Source: Progne subis subis
Taxonomy: Eukaryota > Chordata > Aves > Passeriformes > Hirundinidae
DNA: 64,000 nt
Direction of reading: 5' to 3'
Assembly (NCBI GenBank): GCA_022316685.1
Contig: JAKJHU010000843.1
Span: 50,013-114,012 of the forward strand
Numbering within the stretch: the first letter of the stretch is position 1; every line of letters begins with the position of its first letter. A model generated the notes under the pieces. It saw only the letters and a program-made list of their open reading frames with translations, was not told the DNA's origin and made no database searches. Position numbers and translations under genes: made by a program. Of this stretch, positions 29,725-41,473 are shown in pieces.

Positions 29725-31739
29725 GGAAGGCGCAACACGGCCTCAAGGAGCAGTACCGAGTGGGGTCGCTCCTGGGGCGCGGCGGCTTCGGGCAGCGTCT
29801 TCGCGGCGACACGGCTCTCGGACGGCGCCCCGGTGGAGCGGCGGGGTCGGCGGCGGGCGCAGGAGATGGAGCATGGGGCTGGGCAGGGCGGGTGCTGAGC
29901 TCATCCTGCTGCTCCCCTTGGTTTGCAGGTGGCCATCAAAAGGGTGCCCGGGAACCGCGTCCGGCACTGGGACCAGCTGGTGACTGAGCGGGGCCAGCGG
30001 GAGAAGCTGGGGCGTGCTGGGCGGGGATGAGCCGAGGCCCGGCAGGGTGGAAGCCCCAAGGATGCCTTGAGGGAGAGCGGGTGTGGGGCCAGCGCACGGT
30101 GCAGAGCATCCCGGGCTGGGTGAGGGCTTCCCCAGCCTTGGCACGGCATCAGCCCCACTGACGGCATCGTGCTCCTCCCGCAGCCCAACGGCACCAGCGC
30201 ACCACTGGAGATCGTGCTGCTGCACAAGGTCTCCACTGGCTTCCCTGGTGTCGCCCAGCTGCTGGAGTGGCTTGAGCTCCCCAACGACATCATCATGGTG
30301 CTGGAGTGCCCAGAGCGATGTCAGGACCTCCGGCATTTCATTCGGGCACGGGGGTTCCTGTCCGAGGAGGTGGCGCGGGAGCTGTTCCGCCAGGTGCTGG
30401 AGGCCGTGAAGCACTGCACCAGCTGTGGGGTCCTGCACAGGGACATCAAACCAGAGAACATCCTGGTTGACCTGGCCACCGGGCAGGCCAAATTGATCGA
30501 CTTTGGCTGTGGCACCTACCTGCAAGGCACGGCCTACACTCACTTTGCAGGTGAGCCCACAAAGGGGTGTGCTCCCAGTTCTGGACATCTCCTGCCCCAA
30601 CATCTCATGACCCAACCTGGGTGTGGCAGCAGGGGTTCTCCCTTTTGCTGCCAGTCATGGCACTGAGTCTTCAGCCAAGTTGCTTTTGAGCAGGGGCAGG
30701 TGGGGGTCAGCTTCCAGCCGTGCTGGCAGCCTTTTCCAGCCACTCTGCCCAGGACTGGGAATGGGGCTGAGGCAGCCAGCCTGACAGAAACACCCGTGTG
30801 TGGGGGTGGCAGAGAGGGGTGGAGCCAGAACCTGTGCTCCAGCCAGTTTGGTGTGCAGGTGAGAAAGGGCTTGGACTGCTCCACTCGCCTGGTTTGCCTT
30901 GGCTTCAGAAGGTTTTTGGGGCAATGCAGGCAGGGAAGATGAAGGCATGGTTTTTCCCCAGCACTGAATGGGATTTTCCTTGTCATGGTTGGGCATTGCC
31001 AGAACTTACACTGCCCTCTTCCAACACCAGTGGCTTCTTTTCCAACCCCAAGGTTGTCCACAAGTCCCAGGTTCTGGTGAGAGGGCAGCAGGTCACACCA
31101 CGTGCCACTGGGGCAGCCTCCACATGCCCAGGGATGCTGGGGCCAGGCTCTGGGAGCAGCAGCATTCCCCTGATGAGCTCCATCTGTATTCCATAGGAAC
31201 ACCGTCATACAGTCCCCTGGAATGGACCCAGTTCGGCTGGTACTACGGCAAGCCAGCTACCATCTGGTCCCTGGGCATCCTGCTACACCAGATGGTCTGC
31301 GGGGAGCACCCTTTCAGGAGGGGCCAGAACATCAGCTGGGACCATCAGCTCTCACTGCCAAAACGGCTCTCTCAAGGTGGATCCTCATCTCTGGGCACGG
31401 GGGCAATACCAGTGCTGGGAGACAGCAGCGGCCTGGTGAGCATCCTGCTCTGGCAGCTGCTGAGGAGGTGGCACATGTCCTGCTCTCCTGCTCTCCTCCA
31501 AAGCAGGGAATTGATGGGAAAGTTTAGGCCCAGCTCTGAGCACATCCAGCATGGCCTGGGCATGGCAATAGTGGGGCAAAGCAGACAGGAGCCTTCTCTA
31601 AATGACTAGCGGTTTCTGGTTCCTCTACCCAGAGTGCCAAGATCTGATCAGGAGATATTTAACCATGCTAGACGTGGACAGGCCCTCATTAGAAGACCTC
31701 TTCTGTGATCCTTGGATGCAGGATATTCATCAGCTGTAG
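29725..31739 (+). pseudogene. PIM-like serine/threonine kinase, right arm, nearly intact core
   Basis: The exons are 29,725-29,832, 29,929-29,979, 30,184-30,550, 31,197-31,376 and 31,633-31,739 (stop TAG at 31,737). All have AG acceptors and GT donors, with phases that join cleanly. They encode VAIKRV with the ATP lysine, the PIM hinge region, [14 protein letters not shown], a PLEW activation-loop end, WSLGILL and a final DRPSLEDLFCDPWMQD helix. Against this stand one extra base in the glycine loop (ttcgggcagc for ttcggcagc) and the absence of the upstream exon, cut off at 29,466. It is probably non-functional unless the extra base is an error and another 5' exon is used. PIM-like genes are multicopy in passerines, by recollection. 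Confidence 0.85.
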
Positions 31740-32014
31740 AAGATAGGAGAGAGCCACAGGCACCCTTTGATGCAGGGCCCTGGTAAGTAACAGCTGCACA
31801 CATGCCTTGGCAATCAGAAGCAAAGAAACCCAGACTTTTTTCTGCTGCCTGTGTCACTGCACAGGGGTCCTCAGATGGGAGCACGCAGCCCTTGTGCTGG
31901 AGCTGAGCGTGTCTGCCCAGCACTGGTGGCTGCCATCCCAGCTGGTTTGGCTTGTCCTGGTTCACTGACAGCTGGGGCCCTGGGCAGAGCACTGACAGCC
32001 TGGTCTCACCCCCA

Positions 32015-32880
32015 GGGAAGGAGAAGGGGCCCCTGGAGGAGCTGTACCAGGTGGGGCTGCTGCTGCTGGAGACAGCGAGGATGACATCAAGGATGACGAC
32101 CTCTTCCTCGACCTGGCCAGCACAAAGCCGGAGAGGAGGGACTGATTCTGGAACCTTCTTCAAAGTCAGGCTCTACAGTGAATTTACAGATGAGTCCACA
32201 CACAGGGGGATGCTTCCAGATTTGGGCATTGCACAGCCTGGCCAGGAACCAAAGGTTCCCCCTTTGCTGGGGCTGATGCAACTGATTCTTCAGTGGGCTG
32301 CCAAGCTGCTTTGTGACAGGGCTGGGGCCATGGGCTGGGGTGGTTACGAAATGAGAGTCAGCTCCTGGCCCTGCCAACAGCCCCCACCACCCACCGTGCC
32401 CTGGGCTGGGGCTGGGGCAGCCAGCCCGACACAAACAAACCCCCATGGCAGGAGCAGAGGTGGGACTCCAGCACCTGTGCCCCTGTGCTTTGCTTTGCAG
32501 TCAAGGAAGGGCTTGGGCTGCTCCACTCCCTTTGTTTGCTTTGAGATCTCCATCACTTTTGGGGGGCAGTGCAGGGGGGAAGGAGAAAGCATGGGCTTCC
32601 CTCACCCGTGGGTGGGTTTTTCCCTAGCATGCAGGGGTTGGGCCTTCCTCAATCTGTGACTGACATAAAATCTTTTATCTTTTCCCTTGTTTCCCCTTTT
32701 TGTCTGTAATCTATTTTCCTTAATTTGTTATTAGTTTTTATAAAAGAAGCCTTCCAGGCAGTGTCCAGTCTGGATGGGGAAGTGCTTGGGACCAGCTGTG
32801 GCGTGGATGGGCCGTGCCCTTGGAGAAGGCTGAGGACATCCTTTGGGAGCAGCTTTTCTTCCAGCGGCGGATGGTGCGAG
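32015..32880 (+). pseudogene. PIM-like kinase relic, right arm (second copy)
   Basis: This mirrors 22,955-23,819. An exon start after a cccag acceptor reads GKEKGPLEELYQVG, then passes directly into a DLFLDLAS word and a GTFFKVRLYSEFTD stretch, which align with the ends of the long PIM exon. A scrap at 32,827-32,870 (AEDILWEQLFFQRRM) matches the end of the next exon. The intervening sequence resembles the intron at 30,700-31,190 of the neighbouring copy. The glycine loop, lysine and catalytic loop are absent. Confidence 0.72.
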
Positions 32881-34121
32881 GTGGGTGTCCATCTTCTTGG
32901 CATGGGTGGGATAAGAGCTTTTGGGAGATGGCAGCGAGCACAGGAGCATCCTGCTCTGGGCAGCTGCTGAGGAGGTGGATGTGCCGTGGCTGGCTGCAGG
33001 CTGGGCACATGTCCTGCCCTCCTGCTCTGCTGCCAAAGGCAGCAATGATGGGCAGCTTTGGGCACCGCTCTGAGCACGGCCAGCATGGCCTGGGCACTGC
33101 GGGTGGCTGGGACAAGGGCACAGGAGCCTTCAGCTGACGGGCGGTTTCTGCTTTCTCTCCTTGCAGCCAGGCTCTGCGGATGCTGAGGCTGCTCTGGGCT
33201 CTGCCAGGGCTCTGCTGGAGCTCAGCACCGGGCCAGAATCAGCCAAAGAAGAAACGCTGTGACCTGCAGCAGAGACTTGCTTGAGTGTTTTGGCAGTGCT
33301 GCTCAAGTTTGGAGAACGTACATCTCCAAGAGAAAACATGACATCCCCCCTAAATTAAACCTTTTCAATACCTTGAGAAACGAAATCAATCTGGAATGGT
33401 TCCAAATGACACTTGTCAGCTTGCTCAAGCTGTAGCACAGCCCTTCACTGAGCAGTTCTCTCCCCAGCTGCCTTTTACTTCACAACTGTTCCCTCCTTTC
33501 CCCCAGTGAGTTCCCAGCCCATCGCAGTCTCCGTCACACTGTTGCCTTCCTTGATGCCCCTCACCATGAAGGAGACCAAGTCCCAGGGTTAGGGACTCAT
33601 CCTGTCCCTGGCTGAAGAACAGCAATGTCTCAGAGGTACATGGCATTTTAGTGTCATTCAGAGCTGCTCTCCAGCTCTCCTCACTGCTGAGTTCCCTCTC
33701 CCTTTTCCTCATGCTTCCAGCAGCATGAGCTCTGCGAATCCCCCTGAGCCTCCCCTCTCTTTCCAGCCCACCCACCCAGCTCAGTTAGACTAAAGCTGAA
33801 GCTTCTTTGTCTCCTCTGGCACACACCAGTGCAGTCCCCTCTGTGCAGAGCCCCAGCCCCAGAGCACAGCACACAGCAGTGCAGTCCGGGCTGGAGCAGC
33901 TGCCCTATGTCCCTGGCATGGCTGTTTGTGGCACCTAAATGCTCCCTGTTTCCAGCTCTGCCTGCAGGATGGCCCCAGGGCAGAGCCCAGCCGGGCTCCC
34001 ACTGCATCCCCTGGAGCCTGGGGCAGACAGTGGTGCCAGAGCTGAGCTTCATGGGGAGCACCCAGAGCTGTGGCTTGCACTCAGTGTTTGCAAGGGTTGT
34101 GTTCTCATGTCCTGCAGCTTG
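32881..34121 (+). other. No gene recognised
   Basis: This is the partner of 21,686-22,954. The 32,935-33,130 part resembles 31,430-31,600, which extends the old tandem PIM duplication. Confidence 0.5.
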
Positions 34122-34345
34122 GGGGGAAAGGGTCTGTGTGTGCCAGGGGCTCTTGCATGTCTCTGTATCCATGGACAGAAGGGTCTGTGTGTGCCAGGGG
34201 CTCTTGCATGTCTCTGTATCCATGGATAGAAGGGTCTGTGTGTGTGCCAGGGGCTCTTGCATGTCTCTGAATCCATGGATAGAAGGGTCTGTGTGTGCCA
34301 GGGGCTCTTGCATGTCTCTCTATCCATGGACAGAAGGGTTTGTCT
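34122..34345 (+). repeat. 51 bp tandem repeat, about four copies
   Basis: The unit is agaagggtctgtgtgtgcca followed by ggggctcttgcatgtctctg and tatccatggac. One unit has an extra gt pair. The left arm has about two copies. Confidence 0.9.
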
Positions 34346-36579
34346 GTGTAAGGCTTTCCATAATGTCTTTGTCCTCATGGGTATGGAATGAACACTGAGA
34401 GTGAAAGTGTCAGTCACGTTGCTTGCACACTCCTTCCTTTCTGTACAAGACACCTCAGTGCACACCCCCACGCATAGACACAATAAAAGGATAAGAATGG
34501 ATAGAGATTTCCCACAGAGCTCTAACTTTGGCATAACTCACTTGTAAGCTGGTGGCCAGGGGATTTTTTTTTCCCAGCTCTGTGTGAATAGGTGTCCAAG
34601 AGCTGAAGGGAGCAGCATTCAGAAGCAGTTTCAGGATTTCCAGGCAGGAAATGGAGCTGACAACCATCCATGTAACTCGCCATATTCATCAGGATGACCT
34701 GCTGGTCCTTTAGGAATATGGCACAATGGAGACAAGCCTTGGGAAAATCCCAGCTCTCAGTGGATTTATGCTATGGGGGGTGCAGTAGAAACACTTTGTG
34801 TCTGCTCTGGGGGCACAAGGTCCAAGGATCTGCGGTGGCAGAAGGTGACCTGGGCTGGTGGCAGGTTAAGTCCTGTTTCATGACATTCAGAGGGGCACAG
34901 GACAAAGCCCCAAGCCCCCGAGACCCCTGATGAAGTCTTTGTGTTGCCGCACATCCTCGAGGAAAAGCTGCTGTCACACAATCCATTGGGATTTTGGAAA
35001 TTTCATTTGCAATACTTTACATCCAAGTTTCAAACTGTCATATTTTTACAGTCAAGACGCTGTCATGCACAATCCATCTTTCAGTTGCCTGTTGCTTCAA
35101 CCACAATTTAAAATAAGTCAATATTGGAAAAAAATCCCCAAAATCTCTAAACGAAGGCAGATGATGGATCCTTGCCACCAGCACATTTACAAAGTAAGTA
35201 ACTGAATTCTCATTTCAAAATATCAGTTTCCTTTTCTTAATCCAAAGTTACAGAAGAATTTTAACAATATGTTTTGTGGCAGTTTTTTTGCTTTCATTTT
35301 TCTGGTTTTTTGTTCTTGTTGTTGTTGTTGATGTTTTTATTTTTGTTTTTTTTTTTGTTTTGTTTTTATAAACAGAAAATACATCCTAAAAAAGGCATGT
35401 CCTCTGCTTCTGGTTCATGTTTAGAGCAGCTCCCATCCCGCTGACTGAGCTGCTCACACAGAGCCCGGCAGCGCCTGGCCCTGCAGGGCTGAGGCTTTTC
35501 CCCACTGCTGGGCACAGACTGATGGAGCAGCACTGCTGAACACGGGGACACACAGAGGGAGCAGAAGCAGCTGCCTTTGCCCACCTGAAGCTCCAAGGCC
35601 CAAACTGGGAGCAGACAGGGCTGGAAGAGACTGGCAGGCTCCCTGTTTGCTGTGCTGCCCCACTTGTGCCCGGCCCAGCTCTGCGGGAGGCAGAGGGAGA
35701 ACAAGGGGCAGCTCCCTGCCAGCCCCAGCCCAGGGACCCCTCCAGCCCCGGGGCCTTGGGGCACTGTCAGCACCCGCTGCTCCAGCCACCGCTTCTGCTG
35801 GCCCTGACAGCAACAACCAAATGGTGGCTGATCCCCAGGGAGCAGCAGCAGTGCCTGGATCTATCCCTCACTCTGGGGCACGGCTGCACAAATGACCCCC
35901 AGAGCAGCAGCAGCAGCAGCACATGGAGCTGACTTTCAGCACAGCCCCTGCCACTCTTCCCTCCCGTGTGCCCTGGTGTCACAGCAGCCTGAGGCACCTG
36001 GGAGCCCTCAGGGCCAGCAGGGACTTGAGATGGCAGCCCTGGGCTCCTGGAGGTTGTGCAAGAAACAGAGGTGGGGACTCCCTCTCCACGTGCAGCTTCC
36101 AGATGGAAAAGGCTGCTGTGAGCAGGCAGCTCCAAGGGCAGAGAAAGGAGGGTCTCAACCCCTGGATCTGTGCCAGTTCCACAGTGCTGGGCAGCAGGCA
36201 CCGAGCACAGGGGGCACAGAGGGCACAGCAAGAGGGACAAAAGCAGGCAAGGTCAGAGACTGGGAAGAGCCAGACCTGGGAGCAGGAACAGCTGCTTCAT
36301 TGCACTCTTGGAGAAAGCTCTTGGCTGCTTCAAAGTGCTGAAAGGCGGGAAGGGCAGAGAGAAGGCCACACCAAACAATGCTCCTGTTTTCACAGCCTCC
36401 CCTCTCAGTGTCCCAGAAGGAATTGCATGAACTGTATTCTTCTCTCTGAGTTGTCTCGTTCAACATGAGCAGCTCAGCACCAGGAGCTGAAGGAGCTGAA
36501 GCCTTAGGCCTCAAGAGCTGAGCAAGAGGAAATGTTTTGAGCAAAGCAATGCTGCTAACATGGACCTGGCTGAATCCAG
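34346..36579 (-). other. No gene recognised
   Basis: This is the partner of 19,071-21,579. It includes T-rich and GTT-rich stretches at 35,280-35,370 that the left arm lacks. No conserved reading frame is seen. Confidence 0.5.
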
Positions 36580-36700
36580 CAGATGGAATCCTGGAATTAT
36601 GGAATCCTTTCTGTTGGGAAAGACCTCTGAGCTCATGGAGTCCAGCCGCTCACCCAGCAGTGTCAAGCCCAGCACTAAACCACGTCCCTCAAGTTCCAAG
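36580..36700 (-). mobile_element. CR1 LINE 3' end fragment, right arm
   Basis: This is the reverse complement of 18,956-19,070, with the same tail pattern. Confidence 0.65.
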
Positions 36701-37169
36701 GCCTGGACAACAGGCCCTGAGTGAGGCCTGAACAACAGGCCCTGAGCCAAAGGAGACCTCTGGATGAACCTTCCAACCAAAGGTTATCTCTGTATCTGCT
36801 CATTAACGAAATATGCATGGTCATTAGAGCTGTGATAGGTGTATCCACTCATTAGTAAAAAATGGATTGACATTTCTGTGTTTAGAAACTGGACAAGGCC
36901 ATGAAATCTGACATCTGGCCTTGTCTGGGAGTTTCGGATCAAAGTCATCTTCCTTGGTTCCTCCTTGAGCCCTGGCCAGGCTTTGGGTGAAACCCAAGAG
37001 GAGAATGAAAGCAGATGTTCCTGCACTAGAAGTGCTGTCAGTTTGTTTATTCAGCACTGTCAGAGCTGGGCCCTCTCACAGCCAGGTTGGAGCCTCACCT
37101 GGGGCTGGAGGCACCTGCAGGAATTCCCAGTGTCCAGGAGTGGCTCTGCAGTCCTTGGCTGGGACAGCT
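36701..37169 (-). other. No gene recognised
   Basis: This is the partner of 18,481-18,955, with no coding support. Confidence 0.45.
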
Positions 37170-37385
37170 TCCCCCAGCTGATGTGTGGATGTGGGTGACG
37201 GGAAAGTCTGAGGGGACCTGGTGCTGTCTCTTTCTTAATCACTGCAGGCAATCTTTGGTAGTGATGATTGGGTGCATTGCTGAGCTTCTCCTTTGGTTAT
37301 TCTTTGCACTTTTGCATTATAATAAATCACAGAATTCCTGAACTTTGTGTCTGTGTCTCTGGTGCTGACCCTGCTCACCAGCAGA
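37170..37385 (+). repeat. LTR-like end with poly(A) signal, right arm
   Basis: AATAAA at 37,321-37,326 is followed by gtgtctgtgtct within 30 bases. This is the partner of 18,262-18,480. Confidence 0.4.
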
Positions 37386-37700
37386 ACAGACACTGCGGCC
37401 CCACAGAACCAAAGGTGCCGTGTGACACTGCGGGGCCTGGTGTGACCAAGGGTCACTTGTGTCACTCTGTCACCAAGGACACCTCTCTGCCATTTCAGGA
37501 CCTCTTAGAACCGAGGGGCCATTGTGGCACTGCAGGACCTCATGGAACCAAGTGGACCATAGTGACGCTTTGTGGTCTCATGGAACCAGGATGAAATTGT
37601 TACATTGCGCAGCCCCAAGGAATCAAGCAGCTATTTTGACTCTTCATGGCTTCATGGAACCATGGAGACCATTGTGACACTGCAGGGACCTGTATAACCA
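37386..37700 (+). repeat. Minisatellite, 38-40 bp family, internal copy, right arm
   Basis: Units such as tgtggcactgcaggacctca and catggaaccaagtggaccat match the family at 1-745 in the same orientation. Confidence 0.8.
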
Positions 37701-38199
37701 AAGGTCCATTGTTTTCCTCTGGCTGGCACTGCAGAGTCCAGACTCTCCCTGCCCCTGTCCCAGCCCCAGAGAGCAGCAGAGTCAGGTCTGGCCCTGCAGC
37801 AGGGACTGGAGGCCATGGGGCTCAGGGACAGGGACTCTCTCTGCTTCCTGGAGATTTTCCCCCTGCAGGTGTTTCCCTGTGCATGATGTCTCCCTGCCAG
37901 CACTCACAGACCCCAAATCTCTGTGCACTCTCCCTGGCCCTACAGAATCCTGCCTGTTTGCAGGGCACTGGCTGGGGGCAGGTTCTGTTTGCAGCTTGGA
38001 GAAAGGACAGGTCAGCCTCAGCCTGATGGGCCCTGATGCCGAGGCAACAAGATAATGCTTGAACTGTGCAAAAAGCTGTAGCTGTGCAGAAAGAAATAGT
38101 TACCTTGTAACAAGGAATGGGAATGAAGCCATTTTCAGAAATCAGCAAATTTAGAAGAACAAGCTTTATTGGTTTGGCATGGCCTGGTTTTTGTCAGCA
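37701..38199 (-). other. No gene recognised
   Basis: This is the partner of 17,441-17,959. Confidence 0.45.
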
Positions 38200-38485
38200 G
38201 GGGCACCACGTATTTCCATGGGAGATGCAGAGATCCACTCTCAGTCCCAGAGGATCCATATGGATGCAGAGATCCACTCTCAGTCCCAGAGGATCCATGG
38301 GGATGCAGAGATGCGCTCTAAGCCCATGGGGATCCATGGGGATACAGAGATCCACTCTCAGCCCATGGGGATCCATGGGGATACAGAGATCCACTCTCAG
38401 CCCATAGGGATCCATGGGGATGCAGAGATGCACTCTCAGCCCATGGGCATCCATGGGGATGCAGAGATCCACCCACAGCCCCTGG
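38200..38485 (-). repeat. Minisatellite, about 39 bp unit, about six copies
   Basis: Units contain gcagagatccactctcag and catggggatccatgggga. It is shorter than the left array (about 14 copies), so copy number changed after the duplication. Confidence 0.9.
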
Positions 38486-39115
38486 GGAGGTGCCCATCCC
38501 AGTGCAGGTGAATGCCTGGATGAGGCTGTGATCCAGTGGGAGACCCGGTGGCGAGAGGGGGCCCTGCTTCCAGGCTGGAGCAGCCTGTCCTTGGAGGACT
38601 GCACCCCGTGGGAGGAGACCCCCATGCTGCAGCAGTTTGGGAGGACTGTGTGCCCGTGGGAGGGACTCACGTTGCAGCAGGTGCGGTAGGGCTGCTGCTC
38701 GTGAGAGTGGACCCACGCTGGGGCAGTTCATGGAGAACTGTATCCAGTGGGAAGGATTCCATGGCCACATGGGAGAAGGGCTCCTCTCCCAGAGCACCAG
38801 AAGAAAATCTCTAGATGAAATGAGAAAACTCCCATGCCCTGTCTCTCTTTGCTGTCATGGGAAGGACGGAGGAGCTGGATGGAAAAAAGGTATTTTAAGG
38901 GTTTATTTACCTCTCATTATTCTCCTCTGATTCTGTTAGTATTAAAATTCACTTTGCAACTTGAGCCTTTTTTGAATTTGAAGTGTTTCTCCTGGTCCTT
39001 ATGTCACTCATGAGATGTTTGTTAATATTTTTTTCCTTCTCTGTCCAGCTGTGACAGGGGAGGATGAGTGAAGGACTCTTGTGGGTGCCTGGCAGTGGGC
39101 CAGTGTCCAACCATG
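38486..39115 (-). repeat. Probable avian ERV LTR portion, right arm
   Basis: This is the partner of 16,201-16,845, with the same limits on the family call. Confidence 0.4.
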
Positions 39116-39540
39116 ACACAAGGTAACTGCAAACATGCTGACCCCTGGCTATTTGAGCAGGCAATCTTATAGAGCATTTGCAGGAAGCAGGGGTAATAAG
39201 TTCAAGCCCCAGGAAGTTTTCTGAGCCTTCATCAAAACAACCACCAGGAGGCTGACGAGCACCCTTTGCACAGACCCCGCATGTGCTACAAGGGCTTACA
39301 TAATCATGTAATTAGAAAATATGTACAATATGAAAGTTAGGAAAGTATTATGTGAATATTAAAAAAAAGGTATCAAAGCTAATACTGTGTGAAGAACAGA
39401 CAAGTGAGTGTGTGGTGGAGTTATCCCACTCACTCCTAGCATTGAATAAACAGATACCTCCTCTAAAAGCCTTATAGTATGGGTTACTGATTTCTTGCCT
39501 AGTTTTCCTGGGTTTTTCTGCCCACCTCATTGCCTGAAAA
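39116..39540 (+). repeat. LTR-like sequence, right arm
   Basis: AATAAA is at 39,445-39,450. This is the partner of 15,790-16,200. Confidence 0.35.
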
Positions 39541-41237
39541 GTTGGATGTACCAGCAGGAATTCCCAGTTGCTGGGAGAGGCTGTTTAGTCCCTGGCTATA
39601 AAAGCTTCCCCCTGCTGATGTGTGAAACCACGGAGATCATTCTGACAATATAGGGACTCTAATAACGAAGGGTCCATGGTTATCCTCTCCCTGCTCCAGT
39701 CCTGCAGAGCAGCCCAGACCTGTCTGGCCCTGCAGCAGGACCTGGAGGCACTGGAGGTCAGGGACAGCCACTCTGTGTCTGGAATGCTCAGGACATGCTC
39801 AGCTCAGGCAGCTCGTGCAGCCCCAGGGCCAGCCCCGCTGCCCAGCACAGCAGCACAGAGTTGGCCCCGGGGCTCCTCAGGCAGCTCCTGCTGCCCCAGG
39901 GACAGGGCAGCCTCTGGCCAGGGCTCCTCTGCACAGCCACGGGCTCCTGCTCTGCTCCTGGCACATGCCAGCTGCCCACAGAGCCTTTGCCAGGGGAACA
40001 CGTCTGTGCTGGCCTGAGCAGCCATTGCTGCAGCCCCTGCCCTGCTGCCCACAGCCCCGAGCTGGGGCTGCTGCTCTGCAGAGCACGGGGGCTGTGCTGC
40101 CCGGGGCCCTGGGCTGCCTCTGCTGGGCTCTGCTGCTCAGGCTGGGAGACAGAGGCAGCTGATGCTGCTCCCTGCACTGACCCCCTCCCACACAGGCTCT
40201 GCTGGGGCCATGGAGGCTGCTCAGAGGTGCCTGCCTTCTTCCAGGGCTGCCCCATGGCCTTGGGGCTGCCCTGCATCCTCCTGGGGAAGTTCCCTGAGGG
40301 TCAGACCAGTCCCTGGCCAGACTCCTTTCCCTGTGCCTGCTGTGTCCCCTGGGGCTGCAGAGCTCTCCTGGCTCACAGCACACATTCAGTCCTTGATCTC
40401 GGGGTGAGCCCACCCTGGCCAGGCCTGTGCCCAGGGAGCTCCACTCCCTGCTGATCCCTGGCACACACTGTCCCTGCAGGTGCCCTGTGTTCTCCTGGCA
40501 GCTCCCAAGGCCCTCCAGACAAACCTTCCCCTGCCATCAGCCCTGGCACCAGCTGCAGAGCCCCAGCCAGGTTCAGCACAGACCATTCCCCATCTGATGG
40601 GCCCTGGCCACCAACAAGCAGAACCTGAGCCAGCCCTGAGTGCCCTGAAGGCCACACTGGGACCCTGATCTCACCCCACTGAGCCCTGGGAGAACAAGGA
40701 ACACAAGGAGCCTCTTCAGAGTCTGTTCCTTGGGCCTGGTCCTGAGAGGGACTCTGCAGGGAGAGCAAAGCCTTCCTGCCCTGCCCTCGGGAGATCCCTT
40801 TGCTGCTGCAGCTGCTGTGCTGGAGCCCAGCTGTGTCCCAGCAGTGCCCATGGCCTGTCCCTGCCTGTGGGCACAGCACGGACACGCAGCAGCACAGTGA
40901 CCAAGCTGCCAGAGCACTCGGGCCTGACAGCCACAGCAGGGCTGGGAAGGAGAGGCTGGAGTTGGGAAGAGCAGACGTGGGAAGAGCCAGGGCCATTGTC
41001 CCTGGCTGTGCTGCTGTGCTGGGAGTCTCTTCCCTCCACCTCTGCTCACAGGCACTGCCCCTGCAGAGACAGAGAAGGGCTGAGGAAACATCTTGGACAC
41101 ACAGGGCAGAGCAGGACACTTTATTTTACATAAATGCACAGTGATGATGGCTCCTTACTGTCTCTGCTTAACACAAGCATGGGAGATACTGATATAGCAA
41201 TACTGTGACTAATGGCATCCTTTTTGGAAATTACATC
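39541..41237 (-). other. GC-rich duplicated block, right arm, no gene recognised
   Basis: This is the partner of 14,078-15,789. Small indels between the arms (for example near 39,840 and 40,310) break every long frame in one arm or the other, which argues against a protein. Confidence 0.5.
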
Positions 41238-41258
41238 AAAAAAAAAAAAAAAAAAAAA
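41238..41258 (+). repeat. Poly(A) run
   Basis: A homopolymer of about 20 A is the partner of the T run at 14,059-14,077. Confidence 0.8.
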
Positions 41259-41339
41259 GAAAAGACACATGGCACAGAGCAGTCCGGGCCTGGAATGAAT
41301 TCTATTCTGAATGCTATGCAGAAACAAAGAGGCACTCGA

Positions 41340-41473
41340 TTGTTTCTAAAAAGCACAGAGTGGTCATATTCCTCAGGGCATCCTCACGCTCCTGGTTCCT
41401 CAGGCTCTAGATGAGGGGGTTCAGTGTTGGAGGCACCAGCGAGTACAGAAGTGACAGTGTCAGATCCAGGGAT
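41340..41473 (-). pseudogene. Olfactory receptor relic (helix 7 only), right arm
   Basis: This is the partner of 13,812-13,946. It reads the same VPPTLNPLI stretch but then has TAG in place of TGG, so it carries a stop as well as lacking helices 1 to 6. Confidence 0.85.
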
